A stretch of DNA of 35,365 nt from Planctomyces sp. SH-PL62 (GCA_945893045.1 CAMDEA010000086.1:1-35365); one strand, 5' to 3'. Shown: positions 16,339-24,820, counted from the stretch's first letter. Program-made: numbers and translations. The notes: generated from the letters alone by a model not told the origin.

Positions 16339-16860
16339 ATGTCCACGTCGCTCGCTATGAACGAACAACTCCGGCTCGGCTTCCTGACCGCTATTCATCT
16401 CGAACACCGCGGCCACGTTGCGGGCTTGCTGGTGACGAACAAATACGGCCGGCCGCTGGAGTTCCAATGCACGGCTCCGGTGCGGCCGAATCGGACTCAA
16501 GAGTTGTTGTACGGTCCTACGCTTGTGCCGTTCCTGCTGGGAGAACTGCTGAGCAAGACGCTGCTCGAACGGATCGGCGTCAAACCGCACGTCGTGCTGA
16601 CCGATCGGGCCGAAATGCTGGACTCGCGACCGCATGTGTCACTGCCGGTCGCGTGCGTTACTGAGGGGGAGAAGGCGAGAGGGGGAGAGGGGGAGCGGCT
16701 GCGGATTGGGAAGCAACAGTTTCGATGTCATCTGGACTTCAGCGAAGACCTCAAGGCCTTTGAGAAGCTCGCGAAGGACTTAGCCACTGACGCGGACTTA
16801 CTGGAACCGCTCGACCGGGTGCGCGAAGCGCTGCAAGAAACGATGAAGGCGGCGGCGTAG
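16339..16860 (+). CDS. Hypothetical protein, 173 aa
   Basis: I do not recognise a family. The protein is soluble and mixed alpha/beta, with no signal peptide or membrane helix. The N-terminal half (LGFLTAIHLEHRGHVAGLLVTNKYGRPLEFQCT) looks like a compact beta-rich fold. The middle has a Lys-Ala-Arg-Gly-Gly-Glu-Gly-Glu stretch encoded by a purine-rich run at about 16663-16697, which looks like an in-frame low-complexity insertion. The C-terminal 50 residues form a charged helix. Start 16339 is the longest plausible one; ATG 16357 is an alternative, and neither has a strong ribosome-binding site. It is followed after 25 nt by a small membrane protein and then the SNF2 helicase, so an operon with the helicase is likely. 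Confidence 0.7.
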   Translation: MSTSLAMNEQLRLGFLTAIHLEHRGHVAGLLVTNKYGRPLEFQCTAPVRPNRTQELLYGPTLVPFLLGELLSKTLLERIGVKPHVVLTDRAEMLDSRPHVSLPVACVTEGEKARGGEGERLRIGKQQFRCHLDFSEDLKAFEKLAKDLATDADLLEPLDRVREALQETMKAAA

Positions 16861-16885
16861 CACGGTCCCATCAAGGAGCAGTTCC

Positions 16886-17173
16886 ATGAATCTTCAAATC
16901 AGGGGCGGCGGAATGGAAGCGTTCGTTTTTCTTTCGTTTCTGATCGGGATCGCGACCGCGATCTATTGGATGGTCGTCGGCTGGCGAGCCATGCGTGCCC
17001 ACGAACAGATCGCGAATTGCTGTGAAGGCTGGCTGCGCATTCGTCGCGACGAACGAATCAATGCCCTCCGCAAAGAACAAGGGACGACAACCACTCAACT
17101 CGATTCCGGCGAGGACAAGTTCACTCCGCACAAGGACGCACCTCCCGAATACCCTTGGTCGAAGGAAGTCTGA
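16886..17173 (+). CDS. Small single-pass membrane protein, 95 aa
   Basis: An AAGGAG site 8 nt upstream supports ATG 16886. Residues ~11-31 (AFVFLSFLIGIATAIYWMVVG) form one membrane helix, followed by a positively charged segment and a hydrophilic tail ending PEYPWSKEV. It has no recognisable family. It sits between the 173-aa hypothetical gene and the SNF2 helicase, 3 nt from the latter, so it is probably co-translated with it. Function unknown. Confidence 0.75.
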   Translation: MNLQIRGGGMEAFVFLSFLIGIATAIYWMVVGWRAMRAHEQIANCCEGWLRIRRDERINALRKEQGTTTTQLDSGEDKFTPHKDAPPEYPWSKEV

Positions 17174-17176
17174 GAC

Positions 17177-19018
17177 ATGAACGTCGTGGACGACTTGGCT
17201 GACAATCCCGCGCCGGACGTGCGGGCGGTGAGTGTCGAGTTCACCGCCAACTTGTACTCGGCAGGTCTCAATGGTGCGCTTCGCCGCTGGTTATCGGTCG
17301 AAACGACATCGCTGCCATTGTTCGACAAGCGGGCTGGTTTGACTCCGTCGTGGAAGCCGCATTGGTCGCGAGTGCCGACGGTCGGGCTGACGTTTCCGCT
17401 CGGTTTCGAGTTTCAGCCGAAGCCGGATGAAGCGGCCGAGGGGCTCCAGAAGATCGAACCGCCAAAGGTCGCGGACTCAGAATTGACGGAGCGTGCGGCG
17501 CGTCCGACGGAAAAGAAAGTGACACGACTGAAGCCGCCCAGCGATGCGATCTCGCTGGAGGATCGGCTGTTCTATCTCTTGCAGCCCCCCTTGCAGACGA
17601 TGCTGGCGGGGCAAGAACTCATCATGCCGTTCGAGCCGTTCCCGTATCAGTACGAAGGGATTGCGTGGTTGTTCGAGCAGAAGTCGGCGCTCCTGGCCGA
17701 TGAGATGGGCCTTGGCAAAACCATGCAGACGATTACGGCGATTCGGCTGCTGCTGCGCGGCGGAAAGATTCGCCGAGTGCTGCTGGTCTGTCCGAAGCCG
17801 CTGATCCCGAACTGGCAGCGCGAGTTCAAAGCGTGGGCGGAAGAACTGCCGCTGACCGTGTTGGAAGGGGACAGCGTGCGGCGCAGGATGCTCTGGCAGA
17901 TGCCGGTGCCGGTGTTGTTGGTCAATTACGAATTGCTGGTCCGCGACTGGGCCGAGATGCTCGACGAGGAACGGCCGACGTTTGATCTCGTTGTGCTGGA
18001 CGAGGCGCAGCGGATCAAGAATCGCGACTCGTGTACGTCGGAGACCGCGCGGTCGGTCCCTCGCAAACGAAGCTGGGCACTGACCGGAACTCCGATCGAG
18101 AATCGTCCCGAAGAGATGCACACGCTGTTTGAATACATCAAGGTCATCCCGAAGGGCGGCTCGCCCGACTTGCGTCAGATGCAACGGTTGTCTCGCGACT
18201 TTGTGCTGCGGCGGACGAAAGACCGCGTGATGAAGGACTTGCCGCCTCGTCTGGATCGTGACGAGATTCTCGAACTGACTCCGGCGCAGAAGACGGCGTA
18301 TATGGCGGCCGAGAATGATGGGATCATCCATCTGAACGAGATGGGGGACCAAGCGACCGTGCAGCACGTCTTCGAATTGGTGCTGCGGCTCAAGCAGATC
18401 ACGAACTTCGATCCGTTGACCGGCGACAGCGTGAAGTTCGAGCGGCTCGCGGCGGACATGGAAGAAATCTCGGCCAGCGGCGGCAAAGCGATCCTCTTCA
18501 GCCAATGGACCAAAACGATCGACTGGCTGGCGGAGCGATTGCCGTCTGAATGCGGCACGCTGATCTATCACGGTGGCGTCCCTCACAAACAGCGTGAGCC
18601 GATTCTCAAACAATTCAAAGAGGATCCGAACGCGCACCTGCTGCTGATGAGCTACGGCACCGGCGCGGTCGGCCTGAACCTGCAATTTGCCGGCTATGTT
18701 TTCCTTTACGACCGCTGGTGGAATCCGGCCGTCGAGGACCAAGCGATCAACCGCGCGCACCGCATCGGCGTGAAGAACGCGGTGATCGTCACGAAGTTCA
18801 TCTGCAAGGACACGATCGAAGAGAAGATCGACAAAGTCCTGCATGAGAAGCGCGAACTCTTCCGCGCGGTGCTGGGGGACGGAGACAGCAGCAACGTCTC
18901 GCTGAGCCTGACCGCTTCGGAAATCTTTGGCCTGTTCGATTTGAAGGCTCGGCACGGCAAAGGGACGAAGAAGATCGCTCCGAAACCGGTGGATGCGACG
19001 CAGCCCGAAGCCGCGTGA
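17177..19018 (+). CDS. SNF2-family DEAD/DEAH-like helicase
   Basis: The protein is 613 aa. SNF2 enzymes use ATP to translocate on double-stranded DNA and remodel protein-DNA complexes. Motif I DEMGLGKT is at about 175-182, motif II DEAQ at about 275, and motif III TGTPIENR at about 300. The C-terminal helicase lobe carries FSQWTKTIDWLAERL, then SYGTGAVGLNL and the QAINRAHRIG motif (V/VI). The first ~150 residues are a family-variable region without a SWIM zinc finger. The start is ATG 17177, 3 nt after the previous stop, with a GAAGGAAG site upstream. It appears to be the last gene of a three-gene operon ending in an inverted repeat. The exact role (repair, transcription recycling or defence) cannot be read from the sequence; no methylase or nuclease partner is present. 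Confidence 0.93.
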   Translation: MNVVDDLADNPAPDVRAVSVEFTANLYSAGLNGALRRWLSVETTSLPLFDKRAGLTPSWKPHWSRVPTVGLTFPLGFEFQPKPDEAAEGLQKIEPPKVADSELTERAARPTEKKVTRLKPPSDAISLEDRLFYLLQPPLQTMLAGQELIMPFEPFPYQYEGIAWLFEQKSALLADEMGLGKTMQTITAIRLLLRGGKIRRVLLVCPKPLIPNWQREFKAWAEELPLTVLEGDSVRRRMLWQMPVPVLLVNYELLVRDWAEMLDEERPTFDLVVLDEAQRIKNRDSCTSETARSVPRKRSWALTGTPIENRPEEMHTLFEYIKVIPKGGSPDLRQMQRLSRDFVLRRTKDRVMKDLPPRLDRDEILELTPAQKTAYMAAENDGIIHLNEMGDQATVQHVFELVLRLKQITNFDPLTGDSVKFERLAADMEEISASGGKAILFSQWTKTIDWLAERLPSECGTLIYHGGVPHKQREPILKQFKEDPNAHLLLMSYGTGAVGLNLQFAGYVFLYDRWWNPAVEDQAINRAHRIGVKNAVIVTKFICKDTIEEKIDKVLHEKRELFRAVLGDGDSSNVSLSLTASEIFGLFDLKARHGKGTKKIAPKPVDATQPEAA

Positions 19019-19039
19019 TTTGAACGATGGCGGCGAATA

Positions 19040-19100
19040 CGTAGTTCGGACGCCTACGTCCGAACGAAATCGGTGACCGGACGTAGGCGTCCGGTCTACG
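19040..19100. terminator. Inverted repeat between convergent genes, possible two-way terminator
   Basis: Arms 19040-19065 and 19075-19100 pair over 26 nt with four mismatches, and each arm is itself nearly palindromic (CGGACG...CGTCCG). It sits between the ends of the helicase and methyltransferase genes. It has no T-run, so termination is inferred from position and stem strength. Confidence 0.55.
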
Positions 19101-19102
19101 CA

Positions 19103-20314
19103 CTATCGCGGCTTGGGGCGGAAGCGGATGTCGTCGATGTCCAGGCGGCCGGTCGCGCCGTTGAGGCCGATGCGGATGATCGCTTCGCGGGCTTCTTTGG
19201 GAACCGGGATTGTCGTGCCGACCAATTCCCAGTCGGACTCGCGAATCCACGGACCGATCACCTGCGTGTCGATGTCTTTTCGTAGTTGATCGTAGAAATG
19301 CACGGCGAGCAGCGGCTTCGCGATCGGTTCGCTGCCGGGGCGGATGTCTTTGACGCGCATCTGCAGGCTGATCGCGACTGAACCGATCTTGCGGCCGTCG
19401 ATCGCCATGCCTTGCAAGGCTTGGGCGAGACGGCCGGGGTCCGAGTTCTCCATCCGCAAGAACACTTTGCCGTCCGGGGATTCCGTCGTCAGCAACTCCG
19501 TCAGCCGTTGATAGTGCCAACTATCGGGCAGACCATCTTTGTTCTCGTCGATCTCGAAGCTGGCGTTGAGCAATCGTGGGTGCAGCGGATCGGGTCGCGC
19601 TTCTCGCAGGTCTTCCGACTTGCCAGTCATCGGTACGAACAGCGTCGGGATCAGCCGCTTCTGTTCGAGCTTGCCGTCTTTCTTCTCGAACAGATGAAAC
19701 GCCTGCTGATAGCGTTCGCCCAGTGGGATCAGCAGCTTGCCCCCTTCTTTGAGTTGTTGGACGAGCGGCTGCGGAACATTCTCCGGTGAGCAGGTGACGA
19801 TGATCTTGTCGAACGGCGCGTGCTCCGGCCATCCGAGGTATCCGTCGCCGACTTTGCAGAAGACGTTTTTGTAGTCGAGCTTTTTGAGCCGCCGCTCCGC
19901 TTCCTTGCCGAGCGGTTCGACGATCTCGATGGTGTAGACCTCTTTGACCAGTCCGCTGAGCACCGCCGCCTGATAGCCGCTGCCGGTCCCAATCTCCAAA
20001 ACGACGTCCATCGCTTTGGGTTCGATGGTCTCGGTCATGTAGGCGACGACGAACGGCGGCGAGATTGTCTGCTGATTGCCGATGGGGAGCGCCGTGTCGT
20101 GATAAGCATCCTTCTGCTGGGCGGGCTTCACGAATTCATGGCGTGGCACGGTTCGCATGGCATCGAGCACACGCGGGTCTTTGATCCCTTCCCGCTCGAT
20201 GCACTCCTTGACCATTCGCAGCCGAGTGTCACGAAACTTGTCGGGCGGCTGAGCGTAGGCCGAGGTCGTTGAAGCGATGAATAGGACGAATACGGTCCAG
20301 CTTTGCCGTTCCAT
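19103..20314 (-). CDS. pcm: Exported protein-L-isoaspartate O-methyltransferase with C-terminal binding-type domain
   Basis: The protein is 403 aa, about twice the usual ~210-230 aa of PIMT. Residues 1-21 form a signal peptide (TVFVLFIASTTSAYAQ). Residues ~25-235 are the SAM-dependent methyltransferase that repairs isoaspartate: TISPPFVVAYMTE matches the family ISQPY-type loop, VLEIGTGSGYQAAVLSGL is the SAM-binding motif, and FDKIIVTCSPENVPQPLVQQL and GGKLLIPLG follow. Residues ~245-403 (NASFEIDENKDGLPDSW ... GRLDIDDIRF) resemble a carbohydrate-binding-module-type jelly roll. Export is odd because SAM is a cytoplasmic cofactor. It may share a transcript with the S1-protein gene 122 nt upstream, although an inverted repeat lies between them. 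Confidence 0.9.
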   Translation of the reverse strand: MERQSWTVFVLFIASTTSAYAQPPDKFRDTRLRMVKECIEREGIKDPRVLDAMRTVPRHEFVKPAQQKDAYHDTALPIGNQQTISPPFVVAYMTETIEPKAMDVVLEIGTGSGYQAAVLSGLVKEVYTIEIVEPLGKEAERRLKKLDYKNVFCKVGDGYLGWPEHAPFDKIIVTCSPENVPQPLVQQLKEGGKLLIPLGERYQQAFHLFEKKDGKLEQKRLIPTLFVPMTGKSEDLREARPDPLHPRLLNASFEIDENKDGLPDSWHYQRLTELLTTESPDGKVFLRMENSDPGRLAQALQGMAIDGRKIGSVAISLQMRVKDIRPGSEPIAKPLLAVHFYDQLRKDIDTQVIGPWIRESDWELVGTTIPVPKEAREAIIRIGLNGATGRLDIDDIRFRPKPR

Positions 20315-20334
20315 CGGTGGACTCCGAGAGGGCC

Positions 20335-20429
20335 GGGGTCGGGTTTGCGAATTTCAGATTTCGCCGACAGCGATTTATGAAGTCGGAAGATCGGCCGCGG
20401 CGAAATCTAAAATTCGCACACCCGACCCC
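20335..20429. repeat. Inverted repeat with 31-nt arms (GGGGTCGGGT type)
   Basis: Arms 20335-20365 and 20399-20429 pair with two mismatches around a 33-nt loop. The outer GGGGTC, central AATTTCA/AATTTTA and inner GCC blocks occur in the same order as in the element at 16059-16191, so the two look like diverged members of one family. It sits between the S1-protein stop and the methyltransferase start. Confidence 0.8.
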
Positions 20430-20436
20430 TCGTTGG

Positions 20437-21969
20437 TTACTTGAAGTCGGAGGGATTGCCGAACATTCCACCTCGGCTCGGTTCTTCTCGCTCGCGGCCC
20501 CCCTTGAGCGGCGTCTTCCGTTTTGGCGGCGGGGCGGCTGGTTCGGCCGCTTCTTCCGGCGGTGGCGGCGGAGCTTCCGGCTTCGCCTTGAACGCTTTCA
20601 GCGACAGGCCAATCCGCCGTTTGATCGGATCGACGTCACGAACTTGTAGCTCCAGTTCCTGGCCGACAGCGACAACGTCCGCGACGCGAGCGACTCGTTT
20701 GTGGTCCAGTTCGCTGATGTGAACCATGCCCTCGACGCCCGGCTCGAGTTGCACGAATGCGCCGAAGTCGGTCAACCGCGTCACCGTGCCGGTCACCTTT
20801 TCGCCAACGGCATACTTGAGCGCGGCGTTCTCCCATGGGCTGATGCTGAGCTGCTTGACGCTCAGCCCGATTTTCTTTTTGTCTTCGCTGATCGAGATGA
20901 CTTTGACCTGCACCGCCTGACCTTCGCCGAGCACCTCTTTGGGATGTTTGATGTGCTGCCAGCTCATCTGTCCGATATGGATGAAGCCATCGACCCCGCC
21001 CAGGTCCACGAACGCTCCGTAATCCTTGATCGTCTTCACGGTGCCGTCGAGCGTCTGGCCGACTTCCAGCGTGGCGAGGATTTTTTGTTCGGCTTCCGCG
21101 CGTTCTTCGATCAGCAAGGCGCGGCGGCTGACGATGAGATTCTTCTTGGCCTTGTTCGCTTCGAGAATTTTGACGGTCAACTTCTGGCCGATGAACGAAT
21201 CGAGATTCTCGATGAAGTGCAGTGCGACTTGCCCCGACGGCAGGAAGCCGCGCAGCGAACCGACGTTGACTTCCAATCCGCCCTTATTCGTTTTCGTGAC
21301 CATGCAATCGACGACCAGGCCGACTTGCACCGCATCCCAGTTGCCTTGCACCTTCTGGCGGCCGCTGGGCAAGCTGACGTGAATCAGACCTTCTTCGGGA
21401 CTCACCTTGTGGACGACGACGGTCAATTCCGTTCCCACCGGCGGGACTTCTTTCCCCTCGAACTGCTTGAGCGGCAGGATGCCTTGCGAGCGGAATCCGA
21501 GATCCAGAAACATATCTTCGCCATGCAGCAGCGCGACCTTGCCCTTCAGCTTCCGGCCCTGTGTGAGCGTGTCTTCGGGCGGAGTCTCTGCGATCGGTGC
21601 TGTGACTGTGGCGACTTCGCCGACGGAGGAGCTTGTTCCGCCCCCCATCGCGGCGTTGATCTCGGCCTCCAGCGCGGCGTCGAGTTCTTGTGCGACGGGC
21701 ATTTCAACGCTGCTCGTTTGCCGCGGCATCGGCAGATCGTGCTTCGACAGTTCACGCATCGGCCGAGCTTCGAGTTCGGCTTCGGCGTCGATGTCCCGTC
21801 CCCGTTCGAGCTTCGCGGGATCGATCGATCCGACCGCCTTGAACTCTTCGGTGCCGGTGGGGTTGAGCGTGACCCGGCGTGCCGCTTCTTCCGTGGGCGG
21901 ATTGGTCTCCGCAGTCGAGTCAGTGTTCACGGTGGGATCGGCGGGGGTGAGAGAGGGATCGGAGGACAT
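20437..21969 (-). CDS. rpsA: S1 RNA-binding domain protein (ribosomal protein S1-like)
   Basis: The protein is 510 aa. After an acidic, proline-rich and probably disordered N-terminus of ~125 residues come four S1 domains, beginning around GRKLKGKVALLHGEDMFLDL, VGLVVDCMVTKTNKGGLEVN, LDGTVKTIKDYGAFVDLGG and VTGTVTRLTDFGAFVQLEPG. The last two carry the typical GAFV core and HIS/HIG motifs. The C-terminus is Pro/Ala-rich, then basic. It should bind mRNA and may help load it on the 30S subunit. E. coli S1 has six domains, so this is a shorter form; the symbol is given on family likeness. A TTG at 21996 is in frame, but ATG 21969 (MSSDPSLTP) is more likely, with AGGA about 12 nt upstream. Confidence 0.88.
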   Translation of the reverse strand: MSSDPSLTPADPTVNTDSTAETNPPTEEAARRVTLNPTGTEEFKAVGSIDPAKLERGRDIDAEAELEARPMRELSKHDLPMPRQTSSVEMPVAQELDAALEAEINAAMGGGTSSSVGEVATVTAPIAETPPEDTLTQGRKLKGKVALLHGEDMFLDLGFRSQGILPLKQFEGKEVPPVGTELTVVVHKVSPEEGLIHVSLPSGRQKVQGNWDAVQVGLVVDCMVTKTNKGGLEVNVGSLRGFLPSGQVALHFIENLDSFIGQKLTVKILEANKAKKNLIVSRRALLIEERAEAEQKILATLEVGQTLDGTVKTIKDYGAFVDLGGVDGFIHIGQMSWQHIKHPKEVLGEGQAVQVKVISISEDKKKIGLSVKQLSISPWENAALKYAVGEKVTGTVTRLTDFGAFVQLEPGVEGMVHISELDHKRVARVADVVAVGQELELQVRDVDPIKRRIGLSLKAFKAKPEAPPPPPEEAAEPAAPPPKRKTPLKGGREREEPSRGGMFGNPSDFK

Positions 21970-22152
21970 TCGCAGCACATCCTGAAACACAACCAAAGCA
22001 TAAGTTCGCGAGCGATAGCGAACGATTCACGACCGCTTGGTTGACGCGGCCGAAACTGGGGCGACAGCATACCCGCGCGGGATTCAATCGCAATGCTTAC
22101 AACGTCGCGAGTTGTCAGCGGGACACTGATAATTTCGGGAGCTGAATAAGTA

Positions 22153-22244
22153 ACCCGAAGCGTCAGCGAGGGCGCACGCTTCAAGCAACGCCGATCTGGC
22201 GGTCGATGTCTGCTGAAGCGCTCGTCCTCGCTGACGCTTCGGGT
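22153..22244. repeat. Inverted repeat, perfect 19-bp arms
   Basis: Arms 22153-22171 and 22226-22244 are exact reverse complements (ACCCGAAGCGTCAGCGAGG). Between them the sequence shows a second, weaker complementary region around CGCTTCA/TGAAGCG. It lies in the divergent gap between the S1-protein gene and the CoA-binding-protein gene. Confidence 0.8.
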
Positions 22245-22275
22245 GAGTGTGTCTTCAAACATAACGGATGCCCTA

Positions 22276-22668
22276 ATGCCAACCGTTGCCGTTCTAGGAG
22301 CCAGTCGCGATCGCCGCAAATACGGCAACAAGTCGGTGCGTGCTCACGCGCGAGCCGGCTGGCAAGTCTTCCCGATCAATCCGCGAGCCGATGAGATCGA
22401 AGGCTTGCAGGCGTATCACTCGTTGCGAGACCTTCCGGTCCGGCCGATCGACCGCGTGAGCGTGTACGTGCCACCGGAAATTGGACTGACGCTGCTGAAC
22501 GACATCGCTGCTTGTCAGCCGCGCGAAGTGTGGCTCAATCCTGGCAGCGAAAATGACGAGTTGATCGCGGCTGTGGAGGGGCTCGGTCTGCCGGTGATCT
22601 GCGCGTGCAGCATTGTGGACGTCGGCTTGTCGCCCGCGATGTTCTCGTCGAGTCAGGACCGAAACTAG
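22276..22668 (+). CDS. CoA-binding (Rossmann-fold) domain protein
   Basis: The protein is 130 aa. The N-terminus MPTVAVLGASRDRRKYGNKS is the nucleotide-binding turn of the CoA_binding_2/YccU-like family, followed by VFPINPRADEIEGLQAYHSL and DRVSVYVPPEIGLTLLNDI, which fit the same fold. The C-terminal CACSIVDVGLS segment is slightly different from the usual ending. It probably binds CoA or a dinucleotide; no enzymatic role is established for the family. ATG 22276 is chosen over the upstream in-frame codons because MPTVAVLGAS is the normal family start. A stop-to-start gap of 107 nt separates it from the ATPase gene downstream. Confidence 0.85.
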   Translation: MPTVAVLGASRDRRKYGNKSVRAHARAGWQVFPINPRADEIEGLQAYHSLRDLPVRPIDRVSVYVPPEIGLTLLNDIAACQPREVWLNPGSENDELIAAVEGLGLPVICACSIVDVGLSPAMFSSSQDRN

Positions 22669-22775
22669 CCAGTCATTCGCATCGCCAGTACCATGCCCCG
22701 CACTTGAACGGGCCGGATTTCACGCTTTGGCCGCAACGACCGAGAGTGCGGCCGATGGCGGATGAGTAGTAGCCG

Positions 22776-24653
22776 ATGATGCGACGTCAGGGGAATGAAT
22801 CGGAACGAATGCGCTGGTGCGGGCGGATCGTCGGCAGCGTGCTGCTGCTGACCTTTGTCGTGGCCAGTGTTTCACTCGCACAGCCAGCCCCCGCGAACAA
22901 ATCCGCTGCCGAGCCGGCCGCCGCTCCCGCCGCGGCAGCCCCCAGGGTTCTCGATCAGAATCGGTTTCCGCCGACACCGACCCCCTTCTTCCGTGGCAAC
23001 CTGCCCATCGAGTTGAGTCGCAGCGGTGCGCCACAGGTCGGCTTCTATCTCAACCTGTGGAGGTTCGTGCCGTTCCTCGCGTTGTTCTTCGGCTGGGTCT
23101 GGCTGGGACAATGGGTCAACGAAGACAGCAACGCACTGAAGGTCAACAGCGAGTTCTGGAACTCGGCGCTCTTCGCGGGGGGCTTGGCGTCCATGCTGAC
23201 GGGCGTGTCGATGGCTCCGTTCGCGCTGGGCTTTTTTTTGAGCATGGCACTGCAAGGTCTACCGTTGGGCTTATACATCCGCGAACGCAACGCCTGCGTG
23301 CCGGAATCGGCTCGGCTGTTGACTCCCAAGCACATCAAGAGCGTCGCGTTCCGATTGGCGGCGCGGCTGGGTCTGTCTTTGGGAGGCAAGAAGTTCAAGC
23401 AGCAATTGCTCGGCCCGGACATCGAGTTCGTCGGCAAGACTTCGACCGGCCGCCGCGACACCAGCCGCACGTCACAGGTGGAAAACTCGCGCGGGTTCCT
23501 CGCCGCCAAGGAGCTTGTCTACGACGCGCTCATTAAGCGTGCGACGGACATCCACATGGAACCGAAAGAGGATGAACTGCAAGTCCGTCTGCGCGTCGAT
23601 GGTGTGATGTACGCCGTCGAGCCGTTCGATCGGGCGCTGGGCGACAACGTCGTCAACATCTTCAAAATCCTCGCCGCGATGGACATCACCGAGAAGCGCA
23701 AGTCGCTCGACGGCAGCTTCCGTGCGATCACCGGTGGTCGCGAAATCGACTTCCGCGTCGCCACGCAGGGGACACGCGACGGCGAGAAGATGACGCTGCG
23801 TATCCTCGACCAATCCAATTCGGTCAGCACACTGAATGACCTTGGCTTTCGCAAACAACTGGAAGAGCAACTCAAGGAAGTCGTGCATCAGCCGCACGGC
23901 TTGCTGCTGGTTTGCGGTCCGACCGGGGCCGGTAAGTCCACGACGCTCTACGCCTGTCTTAACGACATCGACTCGTTTCAGCAGAACATCATCACGATCG
24001 AAGACCCGGTCGAATATAAAATGGCGAACGTGACGCAGATCGAAATCAACACGAAGGCTGGCCAGACCTTCGCGACCTCGCTGCGGAGCGTGCTGCGGCA
24101 AGATCCGGACATCGTCATGATCGGCGAAATCCGCGACGGCGAAACCGCCAACATCGCCTGCCAGGCCGCCAACACCGGTCACATGGTCTTCTCCACCGTT
24201 CACGCCAACGACGCCATCACCGCGCTGTATCGCATGGTCGATCTGGGTGTGGACGTGTCGATGTTGTCCAGTTCGCTGAGCGCGATCCTGGCGCAACGAT
24301 TGGCTCGGCGGCTCTGCACCGAATGCAAAGAGTCGTACGTCCCCAAGCCGGAGTTCTTGAAGAAAGCCAACCTGCCGGCGGAGAAAATCGAGAAGCTGTA
24401 TCGACCGCCCAAGGCCGGCGAGAATGCCGCTTGCTCCTATTGCGGAGGAATGGGCTACCGCGGCCGAGTCGGCGTCTACGAACTGCTGGTCATCACCGAC
24501 CGGATGCGCGACCTGATTCGCGACAAGGTCGCGCTCTCCGTCTTGAAGGCGGAAGCTCGCAAGGGCGGAATGCTCTACATGCAGGAAGAAGGACTGCGGC
24601 TGGTGGTGAAGGGAATCACTTCGATTGATGAGTTGTTGCGTGTGGTGAAGTAG
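22776..24653 (+). CDS. GspE/PilB-type secretion ATPase with signal peptide and membrane segments
   Basis: The protein is 625 aa. Residues ~200-625 are a type II secretion/type IV pilus assembly ATPase: ELVYDALIKRATDIHMEP, Walker A GPTGAGKST at ~380, the Asp-box region TIEDPVEY, Walker B VMIGEIRD, and the His-box HMVFSTVHAND. Zinc-type cysteines are present as CTEC and CSYC. The first ~170 residues are unusual: a signal-peptide-like segment (SVLLLTFVVASVSLAQ), an Ala/Pro stretch, a membrane helix at ~91-113, and one or two more at ~128-168. These replace the usual soluble N-terminal domain. With a cleaved signal and three helices the ATPase would face the cytoplasm. ATG 22809 is an alternative start closer to the signal sequence. 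A CvpA-like and a KaiC-like gene follow. Confidence 0.93.
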   Translation: MMRRQGNESERMRWCGRIVGSVLLLTFVVASVSLAQPAPANKSAAEPAAAPAAAAPRVLDQNRFPPTPTPFFRGNLPIELSRSGAPQVGFYLNLWRFVPFLALFFGWVWLGQWVNEDSNALKVNSEFWNSALFAGGLASMLTGVSMAPFALGFFLSMALQGLPLGLYIRERNACVPESARLLTPKHIKSVAFRLAARLGLSLGGKKFKQQLLGPDIEFVGKTSTGRRDTSRTSQVENSRGFLAAKELVYDALIKRATDIHMEPKEDELQVRLRVDGVMYAVEPFDRALGDNVVNIFKILAAMDITEKRKSLDGSFRAITGGREIDFRVATQGTRDGEKMTLRILDQSNSVSTLNDLGFRKQLEEQLKEVVHQPHGLLLVCGPTGAGKSTTLYACLNDIDSFQQNIITIEDPVEYKMANVTQIEINTKAGQTFATSLRSVLRQDPDIVMIGEIRDGETANIACQAANTGHMVFSTVHANDAITALYRMVDLGVDVSMLSSSLSAILAQRLARRLCTECKESYVPKPEFLKKANLPAEKIEKLYRPPKAGENAACSYCGGMGYRGRVGVYELLVITDRMRDLIRDKVALSVLKAEARKGGMLYMQEEGLRLVVKGITSIDELLRVVK

Positions 24654-24666
24654 GCACGAATGAGGA

Positions 24667-24706
24667 ATTGCAAATTGAAAATTGCAAATTGCAAATTGCA
24701 AATTGG
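24667..24706. repeat. 7-bp tandem repeat (ATTGCAA) with a distant inverted copy
   Basis: Five 7-nt units (ATTGCAA, ATTGAAA, then ATTGCAA three times) plus a partial unit lie directly after the ATPase gene. The reverse complement recurs at about 24781-24801 as GCAATTTGCAATC followed by TCCTCC, mirroring the GAGGAATTGCAAATTG on the left. The whole ATPase-CvpA gap (24654-24820) is thus a loose palindrome with no ORF. Confidence 0.75.
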
Positions 24707-24820
24707 AAGGCAGAGGCGACGGCAGGTTGGTCGGTGCGTCTGCCCTGTCCGTCAATTCGCAATTTGCTTCGCCGCGGCGGATGCAATTTGCAATCTCCTC
24801 CCACAAATGGAGGCTCAGCC

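Noticed and set aside
17477..18955. Open frame of 492 codons antisense to the SNF2 helicase.
   Set aside because: The plus strand encodes all helicase motifs; the antisense product has none.
20701..22044. Open frame of 447 codons antisense to the S1-domain protein.
   Set aside because: The minus-strand frame has four clear S1 domains.
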